Positions 47,637-58,713 are shown, counted from the first letter of the stretch. The stretch: 64,000 bases of DNA from Duffyella gerundensis (GCF_001517405.1 NZ_LN907827.1:2734587-2798586), one strand, 5' to 3'. Numbers and translations: made by a program. The notes: generated by a model not told the origin, from the letters alone.

Positions 47637-49364
47637 ATGATTTCAGGCATTTTAGCATCACCGGGTATCGCTTTTGGCAAAGCACTTCTGCTGAAAGAAG
47701 ATGAAATCGTCATCAACCGGAAAAAGATCGCTGCAGAGCAGGTGGATCAGGAAGTGCAGCGTTTCCTCGACGGACGCAGCAAGGCCGCCACGCAGCTCGA
47801 AGCCATCAGAATTAAAGCCGGTGAAACGCTTGGTGAAGAGAAAGCAGCGATCTTCGAAGGTCACATCATGCTGCTGGAAGATGAAGAACTGGAACAGGAA
47901 ATCATCTCTCTGATCAAAGACGACCATGCCTCTGCAGACGCCGCTGCCTTTGCAGTCATCGATGGCCAGGCGAAAGCGCTGGAAGAGCTGGATGATGAAT
48001 ACCTGAAAGAACGTGCGGCTGACGTACGTGACATCGGTAAACGCCTGCTGCAAAACATTCTCGGCCTGCATATTGTTGATTTGAGCGCGATCACTGAAGA
48101 AGTGATTCTGGTGGCCAAGGATTTGACGCCGTCAGAAACCGCACAGCTCAATCTGAAAAAAGTGCTGGGCTTTATTACCGATCTGGGTGGCCGCACATCG
48201 CACACCTCGATCATGGCGCGTTCGCTGGAAATTCCTGCCATTGTCGGCACCGGCAACGTGACCGCCACCGTGAAAAACGGTGATTACCTGATCATTGATG
48301 GCGTTAACAACGCTATCCACGTCAACCCTGAAACCTCGGTTGTCGATGAGCTGAAAGGCGTTCAGGAACAGTATCATTCAGAAAAGAATGAGCTGGCAAA
48401 ACTAAAAGATCTGCCTGCTATTACGCTGGATGGGCATCAGGTTGAAGTCTGCGCCAACATTGGTACCGTGCGCGACGTCGCTGGTGCCGAGCGCAACGGC
48501 GCGGAAGGCGTTGGCTTGTACCGCACTGAATTCCTGTTCATGGACCGTGACTCGCTGCCAAGCGAAGAAGAGCAGTTCCAGGCGTATAAAGCCGTGGCTG
48601 AAGCGGTAGGCGCGCAGGCGGTTATCGTTCGCACCATGGACATCGGCGGTGATAAAGATCTGCCGTACATGAATCTGCCAAAAGAAGAGAACCCGTTCCT
48701 TGGCTGGCGTGCGATTCGTATTGCCATGGATCGCAAAGAAATTCTGCATGCTCAGCTGCGCGCTATCCTGCGTGCGTCGTCATTCGGCAAGCTGCGCATC
48801 ATGTTCCCGATGATCATTTCCGTGGAAGAAGTGCGTTTCCTGAAGGCGGAACTGGAGATGCTGAAAGCGCAGCTGCGTGAAGAAGGCAAATCCTTTGATG
48901 AGAGCATCGAAGTCGGCATCATGGTCGAAACCCCGGCATCTGCGGTCATCGCGCGTCACCTGGCGAAAGAAGTCGACTTCTTTAGTATTGGGACAAACGA
49001 CCTGACGCAGTATACTCTGGCGGTCGATCGTGGTAACGATTTGATTTCACATCTCTACAACCCAATGACGCCGTCTGTACTGGGCCTGATCAAGCAAGTC
49101 ATTGATGCTTCACACGCCGAGGGCAAATGGACCGGCATGTGTGGTGAGCTGGCTGGTGATGAACGTGCTACACTACTTTTATTGGGAATGGGGCTGGACG
49201 AATTCAGCATGAGTGCCATTTCTATTCCACGCATCAAGAAAATCATTCGTAACACGAATTTCGAAGATGTGAAGGCATTGGCAGAGCAGGCTCTGACTCA
49301 GCCCACCGCGGATGAGTTAATGAACCTGGTCAACAAGTTCATTAAAGAAAAAACACTCTGCTGA
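47637..49364 (+). CDS. ptsI: PTS enzyme I
   Basis: A 575-residue phosphoenolpyruvate-protein phosphotransferase, same length as E. coli. The active histidine is near residue 189 in [13 protein letters not shown]. The PEP-binding C-terminal barrel has [26 protein letters not shown] and MCGELAGD motifs. It draws phosphate from PEP and hands it to HPr. Confidence 0.97.
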   Translation: MISGILASPGIAFGKALLLKEDEIVINRKKIAAEQVDQEVQRFLDGRSKAATQLEAIRIKAGETLGEEKAAIFEGHIMLLEDEELEQEIISLIKDDHASADAAAFAVIDGQAKALEELDDEYLKERAADVRDIGKRLLQNILGLHIVDLSAITEEVILVAKDLTPSETAQLNLKKVLGFITDLGGRTSHTSIMARSLEIPAIVGTGNVTATVKNGDYLIIDGVNNAIHVNPETSVVDELKGVQEQYHSEKNELAKLKDLPAITLDGHQVEVCANIGTVRDVAGAERNGAEGVGLYRTEFLFMDRDSLPSEEEQFQAYKAVAEAVGAQAVIVRTMDIGGDKDLPYMNLPKEENPFLGWRAIRIAMDRKEILHAQLRAILRASSFGKLRIMFPMIISVEEVRFLKAELEMLKAQLREEGKSFDESIEVGIMVETPASAVIARHLAKEVDFFSIGTNDLTQYTLAVDRGNDLISHLYNPMTPSVLGLIKQVIDASHAEGKWTGMCGELAGDERATLLLLGMGLDEFSMSAISIPRIKKIIRNTNFEDVKALAEQALTQPTADELMNLVNKFIKEKTLC

Positions 49365-49406
49365 TCCGCAAGACGCTGGCCCAAAATTACTGCTTAGGAG
49401 AAGATC

Positions 49407-49910
49407 ATGGGTTTGTTTTCTAAACTTTTTGGCGACAAAACAGATCACGCATCAGGAACGATTGATATTGTTGCGCCGCTGTCAGGCGAAATAGTAAACA
49501 TCGAAGATGTACCAGATGTCGTGTTTGCGGAAAAAATTGTTGGCGATGGCATCGCAATCAAGCCAGCGGGCAACAAGATGGTGGCACCGGTTGACGGGAC
49601 CATCGGCAAAATTTTCGAAACTAACCATGCGTTTTCGATCGAATCAGATACCGGTATCGAGCTGTTTGTACACTTCGGCATTGATACCGTTGAACTGAAA
49701 GGCGAAGGTTTTAAACGTATTGCGGAAGAAGGCCAGAAGGTCAAAAAAGGTGATCTGATCATCGAGTTTGATCTGGCGCTGCTGGAAGAGAAAGCGAAGT
49801 CTACGCTTACGCCAGTTGTGATTTCCAATATGGATGAAATCAAAGAGCTGACCAAACTTACCGGTCAGGTCGTCGTCGGCGAAACGCCTGTGATTCGTAT
49901 TAAAAAGTAA
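49407..49910 (+). CDS. crr: glucose-specific EIIA component (Crr)
   Basis: A 167-residue EIIA-Glc, two residues shorter than the E. coli protein because of a variable N terminus. The active histidine is His89 in ELFVHFG, with His74 beside it in TNHAFSIES. It delivers phosphate to glucose-type EII permeases and signals carbon state to adenylate cyclase and non-PTS permeases. AGGAGAAG precedes the ATG, and a terminator closes the operon. Confidence 0.97.
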   Translation: MGLFSKLFGDKTDHASGTIDIVAPLSGEIVNIEDVPDVVFAEKIVGDGIAIKPAGNKMVAPVDGTIGKIFETNHAFSIESDTGIELFVHFGIDTVELKGEGFKRIAEEGQKVKKGDLIIEFDLALLEEKAKSTLTPVVISNMDEIKELTKLTGQVVVGETPVIRIKK

Positions 49911-49930
49911 TCTCTGCAGCTCTGAGAAAA

Positions 49931-49955
49931 CGGCACCCTTTGGGGTGCCGTTTTT
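49931..49955 (+). terminator. terminator of ptsHI-crr
   Basis: CGGCACCC, loop TTTG, GGGTGCCG, then five T. The four A at the left could give the leftward kinase gene a stop as well. Confidence 0.9.
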
Positions 49956-49977
49956 GTTGGTGCGCGAAGCGCGTTAT

Positions 49978-51312
49978 TCAGTTCAGCTGCCAGTGCGGCA
50001 GCCGCAAGGTCAGGGTCAGGCCGCCCTGCTCGCCGTTAACCGCCTGCACTTCGCCATGATGCGCCAGCATCACCTTACGCACAATCGCCAGCCCCAGGCC
50101 GTAGCCTTTGCCCATCAGCGGCGAATTGACCCGAACAAAGGGGTCAAAGATGCTCGACAGCTTCTCTTCATCCACGCCGGGCCCCTGATCGCTGATGCGT
50201 ATCGATAACCACTGTGCCTCACGCCACAGCGTCACCTGCACGCGTTGCCCGGCATGTGAAAAGCGCAGCGCGTTACGCAGCACGTTTTCCAGCCCACGCC
50301 GGATCAGCTCGGCGTTGCCGCGCACGGTATAATCCTGCTGACGATCGATATCCAGCCCAATTTCCACGCCCGGAATTTGCGCCTCGTAGCGCACGTCAGT
50401 GACCACCGCCTCGATCAGGCCGGTGAGATCGAAATATTGCTCATCGGGCATCGCGTCGTGCTCGGCGCGAGAGAGCGTCAGCAGTTCACCGATCATCTTA
50501 TCCAGGCGCTGCGCTTCCGCATCGATTCGATCCAGTGACGCGCTGACGTTTTCGGGCATCTGCCGGGCCAGGCCGGTAGCCAGCTGCAACCGCGCCAGCG
50601 GCGAGCGTAACTCATGTGAAATATCATGCAGCAGCTCTTCCCGCGCCCGCACCAGCACCGACAGCCGCTCCACCATTTCATCAAAGTTTTTTGCCACCTC
50701 GGAAAGCTCATCATGACGACGACGCATGCCGGGAAACAGCCTTACGGAGAGATCGCCGCTGGAGACCCTGGCGAAGCCCAGGCTCAGCTGGCGCATTGGC
50801 CGCGTCAGGTTCCACGCCAGCAGCAGACTAAACAGCAGCCCGGCCGCGCCAGCCAGAATAACCATCGGCTCGGGAATGTTGAGGAACTTACGCTGTGAGC
50901 CGAGGCGGCTGTCTGCGCGCAACGCCTTAACGTCATAACGCAACGCATACCAGCGTTCGTCCGCACCTTTTACCTGCCGCACCATGACATCAGCAAATGG
51001 CCCATCAGCGGCTGGCTGTGCCGCCACTTTATCAGGTGCGTCCTGCGGGGTGACGGTAAAGAATTGGCGATCGGCTGACGGCCAGCCAGCCATCATCTCA
51101 GCCAGTGCCGTTGGGCCACCGCTGGCCAGCACCGAGGCCGCTGAGGCGATTTGCAGTTCTGCGATGCGACGTACCGCACGCATTTCGGGCGGCTCGTGGC
51201 GCTCACCGGAGATCACAAAGCCCAGCCACAGCAGCTGGCTGATCACGATAAACACCAGCCAGAATCCGATCAGGATTTTCCAGAACATCCTGCCGCGATA
51301 ATGACGAATCAT
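49978..51312 (-). CDS. CpxA-like sensor histidine kinase
   Basis: A 444-residue membrane kinase. The first helix is at about 12-33, a periplasmic sensor domain at about 35-145, the second helix at about 149-168 and HAMP at about 170-220. The phospho-acceptor is His233 in DISHELRSPLARLQ. The ATPase domain has NVLRNALRFS, DQGPGVDEE and GLGLAIV. Its ATG overlaps the stop of the upstream regulator gene by four bases. It resembles the CpxA branch but lies between crr and cysM, not at the cpx locus. The signal is unknown. Confidence 0.88.
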   Translation of the reverse strand: MIRHYRGRMFWKILIGFWLVFIVISQLLWLGFVISGERHEPPEMRAVRRIAELQIASAASVLASGGPTALAEMMAGWPSADRQFFTVTPQDAPDKVAAQPAADGPFADVMVRQVKGADERWYALRYDVKALRADSRLGSQRKFLNIPEPMVILAGAAGLLFSLLLAWNLTRPMRQLSLGFARVSSGDLSVRLFPGMRRRHDELSEVAKNFDEMVERLSVLVRAREELLHDISHELRSPLARLQLATGLARQMPENVSASLDRIDAEAQRLDKMIGELLTLSRAEHDAMPDEQYFDLTGLIEAVVTDVRYEAQIPGVEIGLDIDRQQDYTVRGNAELIRRGLENVLRNALRFSHAGQRVQVTLWREAQWLSIRISDQGPGVDEEKLSSIFDPFVRVNSPLMGKGYGLGLAIVRKVMLAHHGEVQAVNGEQGGLTLTLRLPHWQLN

Positions 51313-51989
51313 CGAATACGGTAGCCGATGCTGCGCACGGTTTCGATGGTCACATGGTCAGCGGTTAACGCAGAGAGTTTTTGCCGGATGTTGCTGATAT
51401 GCACGTCGACGCTGCGATCGTAAGCTTCACGCGGGCGGCCAAGGCCTTTTTCTGACAGCTCATCTTTGGACACCACGCGATCAGGCGCACGCAGCAGCAG
51501 ATCGAGCAGGTTAAATTCTGAGGCGGTTAAATCAAAGGGTTTTTGCTGCCATTCGGTCATGCGCGTGGCGGGGTTCAGCGTCAGCTCGCCCCAGCGAATC
51601 ACCTCTTTGCGATCGGGCACCGGCGCCTGCTCTTCAATGCGTCGCAGTACGGCACGCAGACGCGCCACCAGCTCACGCGGATAGCAGGGCTTCGGCATGT
51701 AATCATCCGCGCCCATTTCCAGGCCAATCACGCGGTCAATATTGTCGCCTTTTGCCGTTAGCATAATCACCGGCAGTCGGCTTTTTTGCCGCACCTGACG
51801 CAGCACGTCGATGCCGCTCATATCAGGCAGCATAATATCCAGGATCATGGCGGTGTAATGGCCGGATAACGCGCCAGCCACGCCAGCGCTGCCGGTCAGT
51901 ACCAGCGTCGCGTCAAAACCTTCGCCGATCAGGTATTCGCTGAGCAGAGTGCCCAGTTCCAGATCGTCATCAACCAACAGAATTTTCAT
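51309..51989 (-). CDS. OmpR-family response regulator (CpxR-like)
   Basis: A 226-residue regulator. The receiver has VDDD and Asp51 in ILDIMLPDMSGIDVLR, Thr in MLTAKGD and Lys in PKPCYPREL. The C-terminal winged helix (about 130-226) includes LTASEFNLLDLLL and RSVDVHISNIRQKL. It is first in the two-gene leftward operon with the kinase. No homologous pair occupies this site in E. coli. Confidence 0.9.
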   Translation of the reverse strand: MKILLVDDDLELGTLLSEYLIGEGFDATLVLTGSAGVAGALSGHYTAMILDIMLPDMSGIDVLRQVRQKSRLPVIMLTAKGDNIDRVIGLEMGADDYMPKPCYPRELVARLRAVLRRIEEQAPVPDRKEVIRWGELTLNPATRMTEWQQKPFDLTASEFNLLDLLLRAPDRVVSKDELSEKGLGRPREAYDRSVDVHISNIRQKLSALTADHVTIETVRSIGYRIR

Positions 51990-52100
51990 TGTTACGCTCT
52001 CACAACAGACTGGCGCTATTTTGACCTGACTGTAAGAAATCCGCAGCCGCTTTTACGTTATTATTACAGTTGCAGGATTCAGCGGAGCACGATGAAAAGA

Positions 52101-52982
52101 TTAGCTACCGTAAACGCCAGTAGAGAGATAACGATCGCCGCGATCGCAGATAATCGCCACCACCACGCTGCCCGGCTGGGCGGCGGCCAGGCGAATCGCG
52201 CCCGCGACGGAGCCGCCGGAGCTGACGCCGCAAAAGATACCTTCGCGTTGCGCCAGCGCGCGCATGGTCTGTTCCGCGGTGAGCTGATCCATATCGATAA
52301 TCTGATCGACCAGCGAGGCGTCATAAATGCCCGGCAAATAGTCGGCTGACCAGCGACGAATGCCGGGAATGCTGCTGCCCTCGCAGGGCTGCAGGCCAAC
52401 AATCTTCACCGCTGAAGATTGCTCTTTAAGATAGCGCCCCACGCCGGTAATGGTGCCGGTGGTGCCCATGCTGGAGACAAAGTGCGTCAGGCGGCCCGCG
52501 CTCTGCTGCCAGATTTCCGGGCCGGTGGTGCGATAGTGCGCCAGCGGATTATCGGCGTTGTTGAACTGGTCGAGCACCTTGCCTTCGCCCTGCGCTTCCA
52601 TCTCCAGCGCACGGTCGCGTGCGCCTTCCATGCCCAGCTCACGGCTGACCAGAATCAGTTCTGCGCCATAGGCGCGCATCGCCGCCTGCCGCTCCTGGCT
52701 CATGTTCTCAGGCATCAACAGCCGCAGGCGATAGCCTTTCATAGCGGCAATCATCGCCAGCGCGATGCCAGTATTGCCGCTGGTCGCCTCAATCAGCCGA
52801 TCGCCCGGCTGGATCTCACCGCGCAGTTCAGCCTGATGGATCATTGAATAGGCTGCGCGATCTTTCACCGATCCCGCCGGATTATTGCCTTCCATCTTCA
52901 GCCAGATTTCACTGCCGGCCGGTGCCAGGCGTTGTAATTTGATCAGCGGCGTATTGCCAATAGTCTGTTCTAACGTTGTCAC
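52101..52982 (-). CDS. cysM: cysteine synthase B (CysM)
   Basis: A PLP-dependent synthase of 293 residues that can use thiosulfate as well as sulfide. The Schiff-base lysine is Lys40 in NPAGSVKDRA, the loop is TSGNTG and the glycine loop is SMGTTGTITGVG. The start is a GTG at 52982 with AGGAAA upstream, matching the family N terminus VTTLEQTIGNTPL; the frame to 53045 is rejected. It ends at STGVYGS, about ten residues before the E. coli C terminus. It follows cysA. Confidence 0.94.
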   Translation of the reverse strand: MTTLEQTIGNTPLIKLQRLAPAGSEIWLKMEGNNPAGSVKDRAAYSMIHQAELRGEIQPGDRLIEATSGNTGIALAMIAAMKGYRLRLLMPENMSQERQAAMRAYGAELILVSRELGMEGARDRALEMEAQGEGKVLDQFNNADNPLAHYRTTGPEIWQQSAGRLTHFVSSMGTTGTITGVGRYLKEQSSAVKIVGLQPCEGSSIPGIRRWSADYLPGIYDASLVDQIIDMDQLTAEQTMRALAQREGIFCGVSSGGSVAGAIRLAAAQPGSVVVAIICDRGDRYLSTGVYGS

Positions 52983-53090
52983 GCGCGATTTCCTGGGTAA
53001 GCGCAATCCGCTCTGAGACGCGCTAAAAAGGGCTGTTAACTGCATAAAAAAGGGCGGAAAGAATTCCGCCCCGGAGATAGCATAAAACTA

Positions 53091-54179
53091 TCAGGCACTC
53101 TGGGCAAAGGCAACCGGACGCAGCGGCGTATTGCCCTGATACAGCCGCGCCTGTTGCAAGCCGACAAACAGGCGCTCGCCCCGCAGCGGCGCGGTCTGAT
53201 CGCCGTCGAAGACCACGGTAAAGGTTTCTGCCTGCCAGCCCACCGGTGCCACCACCAGCTGCCAGAAGTGTCCACGCGGGCTCACTTCCAGCACGTTGAC
53301 CGGCAGCGGCGTTTCAATGCTGCTCTGCCGCGCAACGTCCACTTCCCACGGACGCAGGAAGAGCTCAACCGCGCCCTGGTGAACAGGGGTGTAACCCAGC
53401 GGCCAGTGATGTGCATCGACGTGGAACTGCGAGCCGTTAACCTGGCTGTCAAAGCGGTTTACTTCGCCGAGGAATTCCAGCACAAAGCGCGTGGCAGGCT
53501 CGCGCCACACGTCATCCGGCGTGCCGACCTGCTCAATGTTGCCCTGGCTCATTACTACTACGCGATCGGCAACTTCCATCGCCTCTTCCTGATCGTGCGT
53601 AACAAAAACGCTGGTGAATTTCAGCTCTTCATGCAGCTGGCGTAACCAGCGACGCAGCTCTTTACGGACCTGCGCATCCAGTGCGCCAAACGGCTCATCC
53701 AGCAGCAAAATTTGCGGTTCCACCGCCAGCGCACGCGCCAGGGCCACACGCTGTTTCTGTCCACCCGACAACTGTGCCGGATAACGATTTGCCAGGTGAC
53801 CCAGCTGCACCATCTCCAGCAGCTGCGTCACTTTCTGTTTGATCGCCGCCGTGGAAGGACGATCGCGGCGCGGCAGCACGGTCAGGCCAAAGGCGATGTT
53901 GTCAAACACCGTCATATGGCGAAACAGCGCATAGTGCTGAAAGACAAAGCCGACCTGGCGATCGCGGGCATGCGTCTGGCTGACATCTTTACCGTGGAAA
54001 CGAATGTGTCCGCTGTTGTGATGCTCCAGACCGGCAATAATGCGCAACAGCGTGGTTTTCCCTGAACCAGACGGGCCCAGCAGCGCCACCATCTGTCCGG
54101 AAGGAATATCCAGCGAGATGTCATTCAATACCTGGGTGCGGCTAAAGGATTTGTTGATGTGACTGATCTCAATGCTCAT
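53091..54179 (-). CDS. cysA: sulfate/thiosulfate ABC transporter ATP-binding protein CysA
   Basis: A 362-residue ATPase energising sulfate and thiosulfate import. Walker A is GPSGSGKTT, the signature is LSGGQKQR, Walker B is ILLLDEP, and the switch is THDQEEA. A C-terminal regulatory beta domain follows about residue 240. It overlaps the end of cysW by eleven bases. Confidence 0.96.
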   Translation of the reverse strand: MSIEISHINKSFSRTQVLNDISLDIPSGQMVALLGPSGSGKTTLLRIIAGLEHHNSGHIRFHGKDVSQTHARDRQVGFVFQHYALFRHMTVFDNIAFGLTVLPRRDRPSTAAIKQKVTQLLEMVQLGHLANRYPAQLSGGQKQRVALARALAVEPQILLLDEPFGALDAQVRKELRRWLRQLHEELKFTSVFVTHDQEEAMEVADRVVVMSQGNIEQVGTPDDVWREPATRFVLEFLGEVNRFDSQVNGSQFHVDAHHWPLGYTPVHQGAVELFLRPWEVDVARQSSIETPLPVNVLEVSPRGHFWQLVVAPVGWQAETFTVVFDGDQTAPLRGERLFVGLQQARLYQGNTPLRPVAFAQSA

Positions 54180-55044
54180 GATTTTCCTCCCGTTGCAAAC
54201 GCTGATGCTGGCGTTCTAACCGCCACTGCACCGCGCTTTTCAAAAACAGCGTAACGATCGCCATCAGGGTCAACAGCGCGGCAGCGGTAAAGGCGCCAAC
54301 GGTGTTGTAATCCTGATGCAGTAATTCAACCTGCAGCGGTAACGTGTAGGTTTCGCCGCGAATCGATCCCGATACCACCGAGACCGCACCAAATTCGCCA
54401 ATGGCGCGCGCGTTGGTCAGCACGATGCCGTACAGCAGCGCCCAGCGGATGTTGGGCAAGGTCACGCGACGGAACATCTGCCAGCCCGATGCGCCAAGCA
54501 GAATGGCCGCCTCATCTTCATGGCTGCCCTGGCTGAGCATCACCGGCACCAGTTCACGCACCACAAATGGACAGGTCACAAAAATGGTCACCAGCGCCAT
54601 GCCCGGCCAGGAGAACATCACCTGCAGATGATGCGCATCAAGCCAGCCGCCCGCAGAGCCATTCACTCCCCAGAACAGCAGATACATCAGCCCTGCCACC
54701 ACCGGCGACACAGCAAACGGAATATCAAACAGGGTGAGCAGCAGCTGCCGTCCCGGAAAGGTAAAACGCGTCACCAGCCAGGCGAGCAAGGTGCCAAACA
54801 CCAGGTTCACCGGCACGGTAATCAGCGCCACCAGCACCGTCAGCCAGATCGCATGCAGCATGTCCGGATCGGCGAGATTTTGCAGAGAAGCGATCAGTCC
54901 TTTGCCCAGCGCCTCGTAAAAAATCGAGATTAGCGGCACCACCAGCAGCAGAAAGGTGATCAGGGCGCCGACACCGATCAGCAGCCATTTCGCCCAGTTT
55001 ACCGGCTGGCGCTCGGCATCATTGCTGTGAGTCATGTCAGTCAT
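54169..55044 (-). CDS. cysW: sulfate/thiosulfate ABC transporter permease CysW
   Basis: A 291-residue permease, same length as E. coli CysW, with six helices and the coupling-helix block [21 protein letters not shown]. The ATG overlaps the cysT stop by one base (TGATG). With CysT it forms the membrane channel of the importer. Confidence 0.95.
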   Translation of the reverse strand: MTDMTHSNDAERQPVNWAKWLLIGVGALITFLLLVVPLISIFYEALGKGLIASLQNLADPDMLHAIWLTVLVALITVPVNLVFGTLLAWLVTRFTFPGRQLLLTLFDIPFAVSPVVAGLMYLLFWGVNGSAGGWLDAHHLQVMFSWPGMALVTIFVTCPFVVRELVPVMLSQGSHEDEAAILLGASGWQMFRRVTLPNIRWALLYGIVLTNARAIGEFGAVSVVSGSIRGETYTLPLQVELLHQDYNTVGAFTAAALLTLMAIVTLFLKSAVQWRLERQHQRLQREENHEH

Positions 55045-55877
55045 CAGTGACCTCCCAGACGGCGGCCAAAGCGGCTTTGCAGGGTGTTAATGGCAAACAG
55101 CAGCAGCAGCGAAGCGGCAAGGATCACCGAGGCGATGGCGCTGGCCGCCGGATAATCAAACTCCTGCAACCGAACAAAAATCAGCAGCGAGGTCACTTCG
55201 GTTTTCCAGGCGATGTTACCGGCGATAAAAATCACCGCGCCAAACTCGCCAAGGCTGCGGGTAAACGACAGCGCGGTACCGGCCAGCAGCGCTGGCGCGA
55301 CCTCGGGTAGCACCACACGACGGAAGCTCTGCCACGGCGTGGCGCCCAGCGTCTCTGCCGCCTCTTCATATTCCGGACCTAACTCTTCCAGTACCGGCTG
55401 CACCGTGCGCACCACGAAAGGAATGCTGGTGAACGCCATCGCCACCGCGATGCCGATCCAGGTATAAGACACCTTAATATCGAACTGCGCCAGCCACTGA
55501 CCGTACCAGCCGTTTACCGAGAACAGCCCGGCCAGCGTCAGGCCCGCCACCGCCGTTGGCAGCGCGAACGGCAGATCCATCAGGCCGTCGAGAATGGCGC
55601 GGCCTGGAAAGCGATAGCGCGTCAGGATCCACGCCATCAGCATGCCGAAAACCGCATTAAACAGTGAGGCGACGCCCGCTGACAGCAGCGTGACTTTGTA
55701 GGCGGCGATCAGCTGAGGATTGGTGATCACATCCCAGTACTGCGCCAGCGTCATCTGCGACAGCTGCATAATCAGCGCGCTCATCGGCAGCAGCAGAATC
55801 AGGCAGGTAAACAGCAGGCTGCTGCCTAAGCTGAGCCCAAAGCCGGGCAATACACGTTTATGACTTGCCGCAAACAT
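55044..55877 (-). CDS. cysT: sulfate/thiosulfate ABC transporter permease CysT
   Basis: A 277-residue permease (also named CysU), same length as E. coli. The coupling-helix block is YEEAAETLGATPWQSFRRVVL. The ATG at 55877 overlaps the cysP stop by one base; the TTG three bases earlier is less likely. It pairs with CysW. Confidence 0.95.
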   Translation of the reverse strand: MFAASHKRVLPGFGLSLGSSLLFTCLILLLPMSALIMQLSQMTLAQYWDVITNPQLIAAYKVTLLSAGVASLFNAVFGMLMAWILTRYRFPGRAILDGLMDLPFALPTAVAGLTLAGLFSVNGWYGQWLAQFDIKVSYTWIGIAVAMAFTSIPFVVRTVQPVLEELGPEYEEAAETLGATPWQSFRRVVLPEVAPALLAGTALSFTRSLGEFGAVIFIAGNIAWKTEVTSLLIFVRLQEFDYPAASAIASVILAASLLLLFAINTLQSRFGRRLGGH

Positions 55878-56893
55878 CAACCACGCCCCGCCGCTAACAA
55901 TTTATCCAGCTCGCCGCCGCTGGCGAAATGGGTTTTCATCACCTTATCCCAGCTGCCGAACCGATCTTCCACGCGGAACAGCTCGGTGGCAGGAAACTTC
56001 GCTTTTTGCGCATCCATTACCGCCGCGTTATTCACGCGATAATAATATTGGGTAATAATTTGCTGAGCCGCTGGCGTCCAGAGGTAGTTCAGATAGGCTT
56101 TTGCGGCCGCTTCGGTGTTATTCTGCGCCACGTTTTTGTCCACCCAGGCCACCGGAAACTCCGCCAGAATGTTGGTTTTCGGCACAATCACTTCGTAATC
56201 ATCTTTGCCATACTGGTTGCGGATGTTATTCACTTCCGACTCAAAGCTGATCAACACATCGCCCAGTCCGCGCTCAACAAAGGTGGTGGTTGCCCCGCGA
56301 CCGCCGGTATCAAACACCTCAACGTTTTGCAAAAATTTGGTCATGAACTGACGCGTTTTCGCCGCATCCTGACCGTCCGCTTTGTCGGCGGCACCCCAGG
56401 CGGCGAGATAGGTGTAACGCGCATTGCCGGAGGTTTTAGGATTAGGGAAAATCAGCTTCACGTCATCGCGGGTCAAATCCTGCCACGACTGAATGTGTTT
56501 GGGATTGCCCTTGCGTACCAAAAACGCCATGGTCGAATAGAACGGGGAGCTGTTGTTGGGCAGCCGCTGCTGCCAGTCGGCAGGAATCAGCGCGCCTTTA
56601 TCATGCAAAACCTGTACGTCGGTGACCTGGTTGTAGGTCACCACGTCGGCACGCAAACCCTGCAGAATAGCTAACGCCTGTTTGGACGAACCGGCGTGCG
56701 ATTGTTTGATGGTCAGTTTGTCACCGGGATGGCTGGCATCCCACTGTTTTTCAAAAGGGGTATTCAGCGCCGCAAATAGCTCGCGCGAGACATCATAAGA
56801 ACTGTTCAGCAGTTCGGTGGCCTGCGCTGCGCTCGCCAGCAAGAGCGAGACAGCGGCGCCGCTGACGACTTTTTTTATCATTGGAATGGTCAT
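55877..56893 (-). CDS. cysP: thiosulfate-binding protein CysP
   Basis: A 338-residue periplasmic binding protein, the exact length of E. coli CysP, with a signal peptide (about 1-25, ending SAAQA). Anion-contact segments such as [13 protein letters not shown] and [11 protein letters not shown] are present. The ATG at 56893 has AGGGTG upstream. It heads the cysPTWA-cysM operon. TATAAA in the leftward promoter region near 56945-56950 is a likely -10 of a CysB-controlled promoter. Confidence 0.96.
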   Translation of the reverse strand: MTIPMIKKVVSGAAVSLLLASAAQATELLNSSYDVSRELFAALNTPFEKQWDASHPGDKLTIKQSHAGSSKQALAILQGLRADVVTYNQVTDVQVLHDKGALIPADWQQRLPNNSSPFYSTMAFLVRKGNPKHIQSWQDLTRDDVKLIFPNPKTSGNARYTYLAAWGAADKADGQDAAKTRQFMTKFLQNVEVFDTGGRGATTTFVERGLGDVLISFESEVNNIRNQYGKDDYEVIVPKTNILAEFPVAWVDKNVAQNNTEAAAKAYLNYLWTPAAQQIITQYYYRVNNAAVMDAQKAKFPATELFRVEDRFGSWDKVMKTHFASGGELDKLLAAGRG

Positions 56894-57139
56894 TTCGCAC
56901 CCTGAGCAGAAAACCGGCGCAACTCCGCCGTGCAATCAGTGTATTTATAACCCTGTGAAAACCAGTAACGGTTTTATATATCGTTTGATGATTTCAAAGT
57001 CGAAAACGCTATAAGCTGCGGGGAAAGGATATGCGGAAAAAAGCTAATCGCCAGCAGGGATGCGGGCGGGCCCGGCTGATTATCAGAACAACCTCACCGG
57101 GCCAGAAGTGGCGCGCGATGAGGCCGTTTCGCTGGCAGG

Positions 57140-57760
57140 TTACTTCTGCCAGACGATTTTGCTCAGCGTCCAGCTTTTTAGCGTGTCGTCAGAAGGAATC
57201 AACCCTTCCGGACCGTGCCAGTTGCCGTGATAAACGTAGGCAATGTGCTGGCTTCCCGGCGCCTTACATTCGATATCGCTGCTGTCGATACCGGGCGCTT
57301 TCTGGCAGTGACCAAAGGCTTTATCGTAATGCTGACTGAAGGCGTCACCGATTTTACTGCCGTCGGCGCTGGTAATGTCCTTATCCATCACTTCCACCCG
57401 CGTGACGCGACTGTCGCCGTAGATCACAAGTTTGACCTGCTCGCCATCCAGCGCCTGCCAGAAACGGCTGACCGCGCCGCCATCGCCACGCATGCCGGAA
57501 CGCAGACGGTAATCGCCGCCCAACGCCGCTTCCAGCGCGCTTTGCGTCATCGGAGTGGCACCATTAATAGCGCCTACGCCCTCCTCGCTGACGCTCAGCG
57601 AATCGCCAAACCAGTGCGTGGGTGACAGGCTTGACCAGGACCAGGAGAGTGGATTCCACCAGCTGCTGTCGCCAGCGGCAGAAGAAGAGGAAGATCCTGA
57701 GCTGGCGCAGCCGGCCAGCATAAGTGCGGCAACTATCGCTACCGGGCGAATCGCTTTCAT
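57140..57760 (-). CDS. yfeY: RpoE-regulated lipoprotein YfeY
   Basis: A 206-residue lipoprotein from the ATG at 57760, with lipobox LAGC (Cys17) and a Ser-rich linker longer than in E. coli. The body matches YfeY: VSEEGVGAINGATPMTQ, GDYRLRSGM, AFGHCQKA, and GPEGLIPSDDTLKSWTLSKI. The function is unknown; in E. coli it belongs to the sigma-E regulon. Confidence 0.9.
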   Translation of the reverse strand: MKAIRPVAIVAALMLAGCASSGSSSSSAAGDSSWWNPLSWSWSSLSPTHWFGDSLSVSEEGVGAINGATPMTQSALEAALGGDYRLRSGMRGDGGAVSRFWQALDGEQVKLVIYGDSRVTRVEVMDKDITSADGSKIGDAFSQHYDKAFGHCQKAPGIDSSDIECKAPGSQHIAYVYHGNWHGPEGLIPSDDTLKSWTLSKIVWQK

Positions 57761-57826
57761 ATCAACTCCTGTGAATCGTGCGCATCGCAAAACTGTGCTG
57801 ATTGGAGTACGCAACAGGCAAAAAGT

Positions 57827-58276
57827 TTACTCGACGTGGCGATCGGGCCGAAAGCAGTCGGCAAGACGGCGATGGCACAGCAGCCAGCCAGCGGCGAACA
57901 GATCGACTAACGCCAGCAGCGACGCGGCCAGCGCCTGATCGTCCTGCCAGGCAAGCCAGCCCTGCTGCACCACGCTGGCCAGCAGGCTAACGATCAATAC
58001 CCAGCGCCAGCTCTGCCACAGCCGCGGTAGCCGCTGACGATAGCCGGTGAGCAGCAGGCCAAGCGCCGCCGGAATGCCTGATGCAATGCCAATCCAGAAC
58101 GCCTGTCTGTCGGGGTAAAACAGGGCCAGAAGATCGCTGCCCTGCTGCCGGGACGCGCCCGCCATAATAAACAGCAGCCAGGTGCGCGCCTGCAACAGCA
58201 GGATCAGCCAAAAAGCCAGCGGCAAACGCAGCTGGCCTTTGTTGTCATACTCATCGGGCAAATAGTGAGAGGGCAT
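57827..58276 (-). CDS. yfeZ: DUF2919 inner membrane protein YfeZ
   Basis: A 149-residue protein with about four helices, beginning MPSHYLPDEYDNKGQLRLP. The LILLLQARTWLLFIMAGASR and FYPDRQAFW blocks are the DUF2919 signature. A GTG three bases upstream (58279) is an alternative start. It is followed leftward by yfeY and preceded by ypeA, the E. coli order. Function unknown. Confidence 0.88.
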   Translation of the reverse strand: MPSHYLPDEYDNKGQLRLPLAFWLILLLQARTWLLFIMAGASRQQGSDLLALFYPDRQAFWIGIASGIPAALGLLLTGYRQRLPRLWQSWRWVLIVSLLASVVQQGWLAWQDDQALAASLLALVDLFAAGWLLCHRRLADCFRPDRHVE

Positions 58277-58287
58277 CACGGCGGCAA

Positions 58288-58713
58288 TTAATATTCGCGA
58301 TCTTCAATCAGGCGCTTGCCCACGCAAATGGCATCCTGCACTTCATAATCGAGCTTTTCATAAAAGCCGAGCACCAGATCGTTCTCTTCCCGCACCATCA
58401 GATTAATTTTGGGACAGCCGCGCGCGATCAGCTTTTTCTCCAGACGGTTAAGCAGCGCATTGGCGAAGCCGCGTCCGCGGTAATCCGGATGCACCGCCAG
58501 ATAATAGACCGAGCCGCGATGTCCATCGTAGCCGCCCATCAGTGAGCCGACAATTTCGCCGCCCACAACCGCCACCAGAAACAGCTCAGGATCGTGATTA
58601 AGCTTACGTTCAATATCCATTTCGGGATCGTTCCACGGGCGCAGCAGATCGCAGCGTTCCCACAGGGTAATCACCTCTTCAAAATCTTCCTGGCGAAAAA
58701 CTCGGATTTCCAT
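58288..58713 (-). CDS. ypeA: GNAT acetyltransferase YpeA
   Basis: A 141-residue acetyltransferase, same length as E. coli YpeA. It begins [20 protein letters not shown], with the acetyl-CoA loop [13 protein letters not shown] and the family end [10 protein letters not shown]. The second of two adjacent ATGs fits the family start. Substrate unknown. Confidence 0.92.
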   Translation of the reverse strand: MEIRVFRQEDFEEVITLWERCDLLRPWNDPEMDIERKLNHDPELFLVAVVGGEIVGSLMGGYDGHRGSVYYLAVHPDYRGRGFANALLNRLEKKLIARGCPKINLMVREENDLVLGFYEKLDYEVQDAICVGKRLIEDREY

